Source: Patiria miniata (lineage: Eukaryota > Echinodermata > Asteroidea > Valvatida > Asterinidae). Taken from it: 64,000 bases of DNA. Shown here one piece after another: positions 54,401 through 63,865 of the stretch (the first letter of the stretch is position 1; every line of letters begins with the position of its first letter). The translations under genes were made by a program, and so were the position numbers. The notes under the pieces are model-generated. The model was not told where the DNA came from. It saw only the letters and a list, made by a program, of their open reading frames with translations, and did not search any database. The stretch lies in the NCBI RefSeq assembly GCF_015706575.1, contig NW_024037048.1:11983512-12047511 (forward strand), in the 5' to 3' direction.

Positions 54401-57400
54401 TGAATAAGGAATACAATGCATAATTGGAATTAAAAGCTTCACGTGACTGTGGCATAAATTCAAACCTGTGAGTAAATCCCTGTGTTTTTGTTATTTGAGT
54501 CTGAGTATAAGATATGGTATGGACCACATATGCAAGAAAGGGAATTGTAAAAGGCCAGATGTATGGCCATCACTCTCTCCTATGAAACCCCATATTTCAT
54601 GTAATTTCACTGCTTTGGCAGGGTTAACAACATTACTTGTTGATCTTTAAGCAATTTGTTTCTAGCAATTGAGAGTTTCAGAGGCACTATAGACACAGGG
54701 AAATAAAAGAACAATGTACATAAATAGGGTTAGTCCTGTTAGTCAGCATCCACAGAACACATGCAACAGTCAATTACTGTGAATTACCATTAAATTTCAA
54801 GGGTTCAATGTCATAAGTCTGCCTCCATGGTTGGCCATATGGATTGCCTCCTTGGTTCAGGTACCAGGGGGTGGACAACAATGCCTTGTAGCCCTTCTTG
54901 GTCACATTGTTCAGTTCTGATTGCCAAGGTTGTTTCCAGACATGCACCACTGTGTCAAGATTTACCTTGTTTGTGGGGAAAAAAACATCCGCTTGTTTAA
55001 GATAAGGCTAAATAATGAACTCTGCTGTATGTAGGTTCCGCTCCCCCGTTAATGTTGTTGGGAGGTGCCTGTGAAATGTCAATCCGTAGTGGAATGATAA
55101 TGTCATCCATGCATTTTGGAAAACAAGCAAACAACTTGAAAGGATCATTATTGTAACGTCATAATTGGGCGCCAGCACGGACTTAGGATGCAACCATAGC
55201 GTTGGGACCCCTGCTGCTTGGCCAGGGGGACCCGTTGCTAGACTGCACCGACTCAGTAGTGTGACATTTTGTATAACGTGCTTTGTTGTGAGTTGTTTAA
55301 AAAAAGCCTCGTGTAAGAAAGTGGCAAGAATAATGGCCTAGAGCCCTGAAACCCTGAAGAATAATGTCTGGGGTTTCATTCATTTCCTTCATTTCGTTTT
55401 CTTTCCTTCGCCTGTCAATGCAGCAGGGTTGGAGCTTCGTCCGGAGACATCCCACATATTCTACACCAACACAAGTATCAAAACCCACGATCAGAACAGC
55501 CCCAAAACACACACATTCATATGACAGACACACGTTCCCACCGGAACAGCCCCGTTACACACAAATTCATATGATGGACGCACGTTTCCTTTTTGGAACA
55601 GCTCTGTTCCGCACAGATCCATACACCGGATGCATGTTTCCCAACGGAACAGCCTCGTAGCACACACATTTATACAACGGACGCACGTTTCCCCTAGAAC
55701 AGCACCGTTCTGCACACATCTATGGGGTGGAGCCGGTGCAGCTGCTGCACACGGGAGATTGTGGAGCAGAACCGGTGGAGCCGATGGAGTTGCTCCGCAA
55801 GGGAGTCTTTAGGGCAGAGCTGGTGGAGCCAATGGACTTGCTCCGCACGGGAATCTGTGGAGTGGAGCCAGTGGAGCCAATGGAGTTGCTCCGCATGGGA
55901 GTCTGTGGAGCGGAGCCGAGGGAGCCAATGGAGTTGCTCCACACGGGAGTCTGTGGAGCGAAGCCGGTGGAGCCAATGGAGTTGCTCCGCATGGGAGTCT
56001 ATGGGGTGGAGCCGGTGCAGCTGCTCCACACAGGAGTTTGTGGAGCAGAGTTGGTGGAGCCAATTGAGTTGCTCCACACAGGAGTCAGTGAAGCTGAGCC
56101 TGTGGTGCCTAGCCTGTGGAGCCTATGGAGTTTCTCCAAACGGGAGTCTGTGGAGCTGAGCCGGTGGAGCCGATGAAGTTGCTCCACACAGCAGTCTATG
56201 GAGTGGAGACGATGGAGTCAATGGAGATGCTACACACAGGAGTCAATGGGGCGGAGCCGGTGGAGGTGGAGGGGTGCATACTTATGTTCCCCAATTCCCT
56301 GAAATCCTTACCCTATAAACCCTAACCCTAACCCTAATCCTAAGTATTTCGGGGAACATCGGTATTGGGAAACATAGGTATTGGGGAACATCAGGTAGAC
56401 CCGGGCTGGAGCCAGTGCAGCTGCTCCACATGGGAGTTTGTGGAGCAGAGCCGGTGGAGCCAATGGAGTTGCTCTGCATGGGAGTCTGTGGAGCTGAGAC
56501 GGTGGAGCCGATGGAGTTGCTCCTCACGGCAGTCTGTAGAGTACAGCCAGTGGAGCCAATGGAGTTGTTCCAAATGAGAGTCTGTGGAGTGGAGCCCGTG
56601 TTGCTCTGCATGGGAGTTTGTGGAGCAGAGCTGGTGGAGCCGATGGTGTTGCTCCACACGGAAGTCTGTGGAGTGGAGCCGGTGGAGCCGGGGTTGCTTC
56701 GCATGGGAGTTTGTGGAGCAGAGCTGGTGGAGCCGATGGTGTTGCTCCACATGGGAGTCTGTGGTGCTGATCAGCCGGTGGAGCCGATGGAGTTGCTCCG
56801 CACGGCAGTCTGTGGAGTGGAGCCGGTGGAGCCAATGGAGTTGCTCCAAACGAGAGTCTGTGGGGTGGAGCCGGTGGAGCCAAAGGAGTTGCTCATCACA
56901 GCAGTCTGTGGAGCGGAGCTGGTGGAGCCAGAGTTGCTCCGCATGGGAGTTTGTGGAGCAGAGCTGGTGGAGCCGATGGAGTTGCTCCACATGGGAGTCT
57001 GTGGTGCTGAGCTGGTGGAGCCAATGGAGTTGCTCCACATGGGAGTCTGTGGAGCTGAGCCGGTGGGGCCGACGCCTCATAGGTCCGACGCCTCATAAGT
57101 CCGAAATTTCGGACTTATGAGGCGTCGGACTTATGAGGCATAAAATTAATTTATTCCGCTTCATAGGTCCGACGCCTCATAAGTCCGACGCCTCATAGGT
57201 CCGACAAATTAAACGCCTCGTTTTTCCGTTGTCAGACTAATGAGACGTCGGACTTATGAGGCGTCGGACCTATGAGGCGTCGGACTTATGAGACGTCGGA
57301 CTTATGAGGCGTCGGACCTTTGAGGCGTCGAACTTATGGGCCTTTATTTGGTTAGGGGATGCGATTTTGTCGGACTTATGAGGCGTCGGACCTATGAGGC

Positions 57401-60400
57401 GTCGGACTTATGAGCGGACCCCGAGCCGGTAGAGCCGATGGAGTTGCTCCGCATGCCAGTCTGTGGAGTGGAGCCGATGGAGTCGATCCACACAGGAGTC
57501 TGTGGAGTGGAGCCAGTGCAGCTGCTCTGCATGTGAGTCTATGGAGTGGAGACGACGCAGCTATTCCGCACAGGAGTCTGTGGAGCTGAGCTGGTGGAGC
57601 CGATGGAGTTGCTCCGCACGGGAATTTGTGGAGGGGAGTCGTTGGATCCAGAGTTGCTCCGCTTAGGGGTCTGTGGAGCGGAGCCATTGGAGCCGATGGA
57701 GTTGCTCCACACAGGAGTTTGTGGAGTGGAGCCAGTGCAGCTGCTCTGCATGTGAGTCTATGGAGTGGAGACGGCGCAGCTGTTCCGCACAGGAGTCTGT
57801 GGAGCTGAGCTGGTGGAGCCGATGGAGTTGCTCCGCACGGGAATTTGTGGAGGGGAGTCATTGGATCCGGAGTTGCTCCGCTTAGGGGTCTGTGGAGCGG
57901 AGCCAAATGGAGTTGCTCCACACAGGAGTTTGTGGAGCGGAGCCGGTGGAACTGCTCTTCATGGGAGTCTATGGAGTGGAGCCGGTGCAACTGTTCCGCA
58001 CGGGAGTCTGTTGAGTGGAGCTGGTGGAGCTGACCAATAGAGCAATCATGGAAACGAAAGGCAGCAAATGGGCAGGTTAAGATTAACACACATGTAACAA
58101 CATTACACAATTCATTTTTATGGTTTTCACCCTGGAAACTTTTATAGTCTATTAAAAAGAATGGCACTTTACTTACTATAGTGTACAGCAGAGTATTACC
58201 AGAACTGATTCAAGCTTTTGCAGGTATGTCATAGACCATCATGTGCAAAAGGTGACTTGTAAAACGGTCAGATGTAGGGCCATCGATCTCTCCTATGCAG
58301 CCCCATATTTCACCCATTAGTACTATTACAACACATAATTTCACTGCGTGAAGCCTAATGAGCTTTGACAGGGTAACAACATTAATTGTTAATCTTTATG
58401 CAGTTTGTTTCTGGCAATTGAGTGTTTCAATTCAAGCTAAGACACAGAGACATATTAGAGCATGCACATACATAGGGTTAGTCATGTAAGTCAGCCTCCA
58501 CCATCAGTAGAACACATGCAACTGTCAATTACTGTGAACATTATTACCAGTAAATTTCAAGGGTTCAATATCATAAATCTGCCTCCATGGTTGGCCATAT
58601 GGATTGCCTGCTAGGTTCAGGTACCAGGGGGTGGACAACAATGCCTTGTAGCCCTTCTTGGTCACATTATGCAGTTCTGATTGCCAAGGCTGTTTCCAGA
58701 CATGCACCACTGTTTCAAGATTTACCTTTTTTGAGTAGAAAAAAAGCATCCGCTTGTGTAAGGTAAGGGTAAATGATGGACTCCGCTAAGCCGCTCACCC
58801 ATTAATGTTATTGGGAGGCCCCTGTGGAATGTCAATCCCTCGTGGAATGATGATAATGTCATCCAAAAAGAGTGTCACTGTATGAAACTATGAAAGACGA
58901 AGTTCTAAAATTTAGCCATTGATATCCATTTTATGAATTTTAATTTCAATACCAACTGAAGCATGGCAAATAAGCCAGTTATTTTGGAAAACAAGCAAAC
59001 AACTTGAAAGGACCATATTCATTTTGTTGCTAACAACTGCCATCGTTCTTGCCACATATTGTCCATCCTGTGGAAATGATGATAAACATTTTTAGTGTCA
59101 GATGGAACGCACCCTGTTAGTATGGAATATACATGTAGTCAACATGTGCTGTTCATCAGTTTCAGAATTTATAAAGATATACCAATGACAACAGAGAAGC
59201 CTGGTCATTTGTCTTATCATTAATGACTGCAAAAGAGGGGATGGAATTCAGTCTATCAGTGAGCCCTCCTATTGGTTGGTTATATATACACACTCAGAAT
59301 CAATATATAACATGCATGATAAAGATCCCAAGTTGACGGCAAAAATGCTGTGCATTTCTGTATTTCTGCTGAGTGGGTTTTTGGGTTTGTTTTTAATTAG
59401 TCTGTAACGGGTGGAAAAGTGTAGCAGGCAGCCAAGACATCCTTAAAGAGGCACTTTCTCTTGAGATCGCCAACATTTGGTGTGTTGGATTATTTACTTA
59501 CCCTGTTCTAAGGATAAGGGTTATTAAAAACCCAGATAATGTTGTACAGTTACAGAGAAAATGAAGGGGAAAAAAATGATCTTCTCCAACGATGACCATC
59601 TTTTGGCCCATTTCTTTTAGATCAGAACATGTCACTATCAAGCTAGAACGAGGTGCTCTTGATTACTGATAGCTATACAGTATTTTTACTTCTGTAAGAT
59701 GTCATATAATAAGACATTTTACCTCAGTGAATCATTATGATTACAAATAGATAATTAGTGGAAGTGAAGACAAAACCAGAGCCGAACAAACCAAGCTTTG
59801 CCAAGACCGTATTCGACATGGTTGACTTTATGAAGGTGAAAATGCAACATCAGAAGAAACGACTTCCTTGAGGCAACTACGTTTTCTGAAAAAGCCAGTT
59901 GAGTGGGCCAATGAAAAAAGAAATACCTACTTCTTATAAAAATGTGATTCCAACAAGCAAGTAAAACTTCACCTGGGCTAGTGAAATGTTCATGTACACA
60001 ATGTGAATTAAGCAAAGGCTAGAACAAGGCCTAAATGTTGAATAAGAATTTATTACCTATTAAACAAACCAATTAGGAGGAAGACACACACGGTATGCAT
60101 GTATGTCAATGTTTACAGCACAAAATGACAATCAATGAAGGGACTGCTGGTTGCAATTTGTTTGCACATAAACAAATCACAGCAAACCTTCAAAATCAAG
60201 AGGCTCCACAAGGTACATAAGTTTCCACAGCTGCAGATAAGGACCCCCAATGTAATAGTTGAGGTACCAGGGGGCAGACAGTAGAGCCCTATAACCGAGG
60301 CTGGTCACCCTCGACATAGCAGCTGTGAAACCTAGCAGCTTCCATATTTGCACAAATGTTTCATTTTTCAACTGTGGAAAGCAATATACACTAGAATTGG

Positions 60401-63391
60401 TATCAATTATTTCAACAGGGGGTGTAAAGAAGAGTTTTAGAACTTGAAATTGATGTGCAAATTATAGTCACAACTGAAAAGTTTCACATAAGGTCGTTCT
60501 GCTACTTCTAATGAGAAAAAAATCAGAAAATGTTGAATAAAAACATTCTTTTAAATACACCTAAAACACAAACTACTGAGTTTAAGACACATGTGATTTG
60601 CCACTTAATGAAAGCAAAGATGACTTGTACCTAGGCCACTCTTAATGTCTCCCAAATTAGGAGAAAAATATGTTTAGGTACATGAACAGAACAACAAAGT
60701 TAGATTTTGAGTTTCAGTTTGAACACCAAAAATTCAATAACGAGGACTTTTAAATCTTGAAACAAAGTAAAAACTAGAGGTTGTATGAACAACCACACGG
60801 TGTTGGGCCATGGATTACCGCAGACTTTGCCACACACATCAACTCAAAATATGCATGTTTAAATCCATGTTTGAATTTTTCAACATGCCGCCAGAGGGCG
60901 CTCTAACATTTGATGACGTCACCTGTAAAATTTTTGTACAGTACTGCCTAGGCAGACACTCACATCTTTGAAAGCAAGTTCGCATCTTCTGCATATTTCA
61001 AATAATAAGGCACTTCCGGTTTCGACCGGAAGGAAGGGTCAAGTGATTTTGCACTTAATACCAAAAATGAAGACCCTGCAATATTGTATCGATTGCCATA
61101 AAAAACAAAATCAAATCTGTAGCAGTTGATTTTATATTGATTTTCAAAGATTAAATCTAGAAATCTTTGATTGCTTGTAATATGATACTTGATGACGTCA
61201 TTGTGACGTCATTACCAGAAAGTTCAAGAGCTATTTTAACTGTGCTATAGTTAGCCAAATCTTGATTATATCTATCACGGTTGATTTTTTAGCAATTTTT
61301 GAAGGTTTAAAGGTCTTTTTATTGTAACTTCCGGTCTGATGACGTAATCAATTTTTTTTCGCGCACAGGTGTTGTCTGCATTATGGTCATCATGTACATT
61401 AATTTTGAAGCGATTACCGCAAACTTCGCCACAGACATCAAGTGAAAATGCGTTTTTCGCGTTTTTTAACCTGCCGCTAGAGGGCGCTCCAACTCTTCAT
61501 GACGTCACCCATTATTTTTTTTGAAAGGTCAATCCAGAAAGACACAAACACCGTTAAAAGCAAGTTCATATCTTTTTCCACTTTCAAATTATTAGGCACT
61601 TCCGGTTTCGACCGGAAGGAAGGGTCATGTGATTTTACGCACACAGGATAAAAGGAAGAGCATGTATTATCATGTCGATTCCCGCAAAATTCAAGTTCCG
61701 GTCTCTCACGGTTGATTTTATATTGAATTTCAAAGATTAAATTTATTATTTTTTGAAGTGATGTCAAGTGACCCATGATGACGTCATGATGACGTAATTG
61801 CAAAAAAGCACATCTTCAGTGGGTTGTGCATTCATGTATTGACAATTGAAGTTCATATATGTTTTCATTTTGACAAACAGTTCCGGAGAAGAATGTGTCT
61901 AGAAGAATAATAAAAAAAACTAGAGGTTGTATTAACAACCACACGGTGTTGGGCCATGGATTACCGCAGACTTTGCCACACACATCAACTCAAAATAGCA
62001 TGTTTAAATCCATGTTTGAATTTTTCAACATGCCGCCAGAGGGCGCTCTAACATTTGATGACGTCACCTGTAAAATGTTTGTACAGTACTACCTAGGCAG
62101 ACACTCACATCGTTGAAAGCAAGTTCGCATCTTCTGCCAATTTCAAATAATAAGGCACTTCCGGTTTCGACCGGAAGGAAGGGTCACGTGATTTTGCACT
62201 TCATACCAAAAATGAAGACCCTGCAATATTGTATCGATTGCCATAAAAAACAAAATCAAATCTGTAGCAGTTGATTTTATATTGATTTTCAAAGATTTAA
62301 TATAGTAATCTTCGATTGCTTGTAATATGATACTTGATGACGTCATTGTGATGTCATTACCAGAAAGTTCAAGAGCTATTTTAACTGTGCTATATACAGC
62401 CAAATCTTGATTATATCTATCACGGTTGATTTTTTAGCAATTTTTGAAGGTTTAAAGGTCTTTTTATTGTAACTTCCGGTCTGATGACGTAATCAATTTT
62501 TTTTCGCGCACAGGTGTTGTCTGCATTATGGTCATCATGTACATTAATTTTGAAGCGATTACCGCAAACTTCGCCACAGACATCAAGTGAAAATGCGTTT
62601 TTCGCGTTTTTTAACCTGCCGCTAGAGGGCGCTCCAACTCTTCATGACGTCACCAATAATTTCTTTTGAAAGGTCAATCCAGGCAGACATCAACACCGTT
62701 GAAAGCAAGTTCATATCTTTTTCCACTTTCAAATTATTAGGCACTTCCGGTTTCGACCGGAAGGAAGGGTCACGTGATTTTACGCGCACAAGATAAAATG
62801 AAGATCTTATATTATCATGTCGATTCCCGCAAAATTCAAGTTGCGGTCTCTGACGGTTGATTTTATATTGAATTTCAAAGATTAAATTGATTATTTTTTG
62901 AAGTGACGTCACGTGACCCATGATGACGTCATGATGACGTAATTGCAAAAAAGCACATCTTCAGTTGGTTGTGCTTTCATGTATTGACAATTGAAGTTCA
63001 TATATGTTTTCATTTTGACAAACAGTTCCGGAGAAGAATGTGTCTTGAAGAATAATAAAAAAAATAGTAAATTCTTACAATAACAATAGGTGTTGGGCTG
63101 AGGCCCAACACCTAATAATAGTAAATTCTTACAATAACAATAGGTGTTGGGCTGAGGCCCAACACCTAATAACTAATTGTCATTTCTCAAATTCTGATTT
63201 GGCAGAAACTCAATACTGAAAGTTTACATACCTGGACACCGTTATCTACCACCTCCTGCCACACAATTGGTTTAGCCAACAGATCCTCCACAATACCCAA
63301 AAAACGTTTCTCATAGTATGCTTCAAGTTTGGAGTAGTTCTGGCCATATCCCATCTTAGCCATGAAGTTCTGGATGTCTTTGTTGCTTTTC
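48366..63391 (-). CDS. Beta-hexosaminidase (GH20), 3' part, with four alternative copies of one active-site exon
   Basis: Exons in transcript order: 63391-63232; one of four variants (60371-60188, 58725-58548, 54965-54788, 52527-52350); 50747-50657; 50101-49997; 48429-48366 (TGA). All phases agree when one variant is used. Family landmarks: WKSN...IQNFM, VWQEV (HEXA Trp373 equivalent), VHVWK (Trp392), PWYLN (Tyr421-Asn423), [12 protein letters not shown] (Trp460, Glu462), AVAERLWS, and a Cys-containing C-terminus. Lysosomal GH20 enzymes remove terminal GlcNAc/GalNAc from glycans and gangliosides by substrate-assisted catalysis. The N-terminal domain and the catalytic Asp-Glu pair lie beyond the window end. 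Introns are packed with repeats. Confidence 0.92.
49040..49320 (+). repeat. tRNA-derived SINE
   Basis: The head resembles a tRNA, with a box-B-like GGTTCGATTCC near 49111. Downstream are ACCCAGGGGTAAATGGTACC and GTAACGTGCTTTGATC, ending AAAAGCGCTATCTAAGAACC with a short ATT-repeat tail. It lies in the 3' flank of the hexosaminidase last introns. Confidence 0.7.
49997..50101 (-). CDS. Hexosaminidase penultimate exon
   Basis: 105 nt, phase 2 to 2. Codes [20 protein letters not shown], then [14 protein letters not shown]. This is the conserved AxAERLWS helix and the LxxxRCR helix near the GH20 C-terminus. Confidence 0.9.
50657..50747 (-). CDS. Hexosaminidase exon with [12 protein letters not shown]
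   Basis: 91 nt, phase 1 in, 2 out, acceptor GATGATAG, donor GTAATA. Codes [20 protein letters not shown] then [10 protein letters not shown]. The Trp and Glu of MWGE are pocket residues in GH20 (HEXA Trp460 and Glu462). Confidence 0.92.
52350..52527 (-). CDS. Hexosaminidase variant exon 4
   Basis: 178 nt, phase 0 in, 1 out, donor GTAATC. Codes [16 protein letters not shown], then [17 protein letters not shown] and [15 protein letters not shown] resembles the vertebrate sequence most, so it may be the ancestral or default variant (inference). Confidence 0.88.
54020..55150. repeat. Segmental duplication, copy with variant exon 3
   Basis: GGCAGCAAATGAACAGGTTAAG (54041) through the exon to AACAAGCAAACAACTTGAAAGG (about 55122) matches 58050-59015, including intron sequence on both sides of the exon. 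Confidence 0.75.
54788..54965 (-). CDS. Hexosaminidase variant exon 3
   Basis: 178 nt, phase 0 in, 1 out, donor GTAATT. Codes [13 protein letters not shown], then [17 protein letters not shown] and DIEPLKFNG. Differs from variant 2 at the residue right after PWYLN (Gln versus Leu). No long ATG-initiated frame covers it. Confidence 0.87.
55480..55725 (+). repeat. About 50-bp tandem repeat, five copies
   Basis: Each unit starts ACAGCCCCG(T/A), then ACACACATTCATA and GGACGCACGTTTCC. Units are diverged. They merge into the 48-bp minisatellite at its left edge. Confidence 0.65.
56275..56400. repeat. Foldback with interstitial telomere-like repeats
   Basis: Contains AACCCTAACCCTAACCCTAA (56316-56338 region), the (TTAGGG)n metazoan telomere unit. 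It is flanked by CTTATGTTCCCCAATTCC and repeated GGTATTGGGGAACAT in inverted orientation. Confidence 0.65.
57066..57416. repeat. CATAAGTCCGACGCC palindromic array, copy 2
   Basis: Same unit and hairpin layout as 7663-7965, including the spacer ATTTATTCCGC. It is inserted in the 48-bp minisatellite and so is younger than that array. Confidence 0.8.
58045..59015. repeat. Segmental duplication, copy with variant exon 2
   Basis: Matches 54020-55150 as above. Differences include an extra stretch near 58861-58980 here. It shows how at least one of the variant exons arose. Confidence 0.75.
58548..58725 (-). CDS. Hexosaminidase variant exon 2
   Basis: 178 nt, phase 0 in, 1 out, acceptor CAAAAAAG, donor GTAATA. 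Codes [13 protein letters not shown], then [17 protein letters not shown] and DIEPLKFTG. Nearly the same as variant 3 including flanking intron, so they separated recently. Confidence 0.88.
60188..60371 (-). CDS. Hexosaminidase variant exon 1 (most diverged)
   Basis: 184 nt, phase 0 in, 1 out. Codes [10 protein letters not shown], then [18 protein letters not shown] and LVEPLDFEG. It keeps the Trp, Tyr and Asn positions but has a two-residue longer body than the other three and a weaker donor (GTTTGC). Confidence 0.85.
60775..63066. repeat. 1,146-bp tandem duplication with CTCF-like, CRE and ETS-like motifs
   Basis: Unit 1 is 60775-61920 and unit 2 61921-63066, nearly identical; each ends in an AATAATAAAAAAA tail. 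Each unit holds two diverged half-units, so four in total. Every half-unit has GCCGC(C/T)AGAGGGCGCTC (60888, 61473, 62032, 62618), a nearby GATGACGTCAC or CATGACGTCAC, and the inverted ETS pair CACTTCCGGTTTCGACCGGAAG. It lies in the intron between the VWQEV exon and variant exon 1. Confidence 0.85.
63067..63172. repeat. Duplicated 54-bp unit with 28-nt hairpin
   Basis: TAGGTGTTGGGC-TGAG-GCCCAACACCTA occurs at 63087-63114 and 63141-63168 in direct 54-bp repeats, right after the 1,146-bp duplication. The unit starts of that duplication also contain GGTGTTGGGCC. Confidence 0.8.
63232..63391 (-). CDS. Hexosaminidase exon with VWQEV motif
   Basis: 160 nt, phase 2 in, 0 out. Codes [16 protein letters not shown], then [17 protein letters not shown] and [12 protein letters not shown]. 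The Trp corresponds to the Trp373 of human HEXA that lines the -1 pocket. It is the common upstream partner of the four variant exons. Confidence 0.92.
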
Positions 63392-63599
63392 CTGAGTACA
63401 GTCAATGAAATAAATTCAGTTTTTTACTTGGTTGAGGATGAAAAGATTCAATACCTACAGTGTGAACCCAAAACAACTTGACTGCTTCTTCAGTGTAAAA
63501 TGTGTATTGCTTGGTCCCTTCAGCATGTTTAAGCAAGTAGAATCTCTCTTGCGAGAGGATCATGGAAGGATGTTTGTTTGGTGTTTGGTGTTCAGTTTT

Positions 63600-63865
63600 G
63601 GAGTTTGGGGTTCTAGAATTTAGGGTTGTGGGTTTTTGGTTTTGGGTTGGGGTTTTGGGTTGTGGGTTGTGGGTTTTGGGTTTTGGGGTTTTGGTTTTGG
63701 GTTTGGGGTTTGGGGTTTGGAGTTTTGGGTTTGGGTTTTGGGTTTTGTTTTTTGGGTTTTGGGGTTTGGAGTTTTGGGTTTGGGTTTTGGGTTTTGGGGT
63801 TTTGGGTTTGGGTTTTGGGTTTTGAGTCTGTTTTGGTTTGGTTAGGTTTGGGTTGGTTTGTTTTT
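63600..63865 (+). repeat. G-rich GGGTTTT/GGGTTTGG simple array
   Basis: Irregular runs of GGG separated by TTT(T) over about 260 bases on the plus strand; many G-quadruplex arrangements are possible. Open frames of F/W/G only are composition artefacts. It is C-rich on the hexosaminidase transcript. Confidence 0.8.

Larger units (their letters stand above)
55725..58035 (+). repeat. 48-bp GGAGCC/GGAGTTGCTCC minisatellite
   Basis: Period 48 bp (16 codons), for example at 55860-56030. Segments 55725-56270, 56400-57065 and 57420-58035 are split by a foldback (56275-56400) and a palindromic array (57066-57416). The last segment shows a 219-bp higher-order repeat (57502 versus 57721). Several frames on both strands stay open only because the period is a multiple of three. 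It lies between hexosaminidase variant exons 2 and 3. Confidence 0.85.

Noticed and set aside
55694..57120. Long open frames (127-229 aa) on both strands with Cys/Pro/Glu or His/Leu/Gln repeats
   Set aside because: They are generated by a 48-bp minisatellite whose period is a multiple of three; several frames on both strands are open at once and the array is cut by inserted repeats.
57376..58167. 263-aa minus-strand open frame
   Set aside because: Same minisatellite plus a palindromic array; no domain, no codon-level constraint visible.
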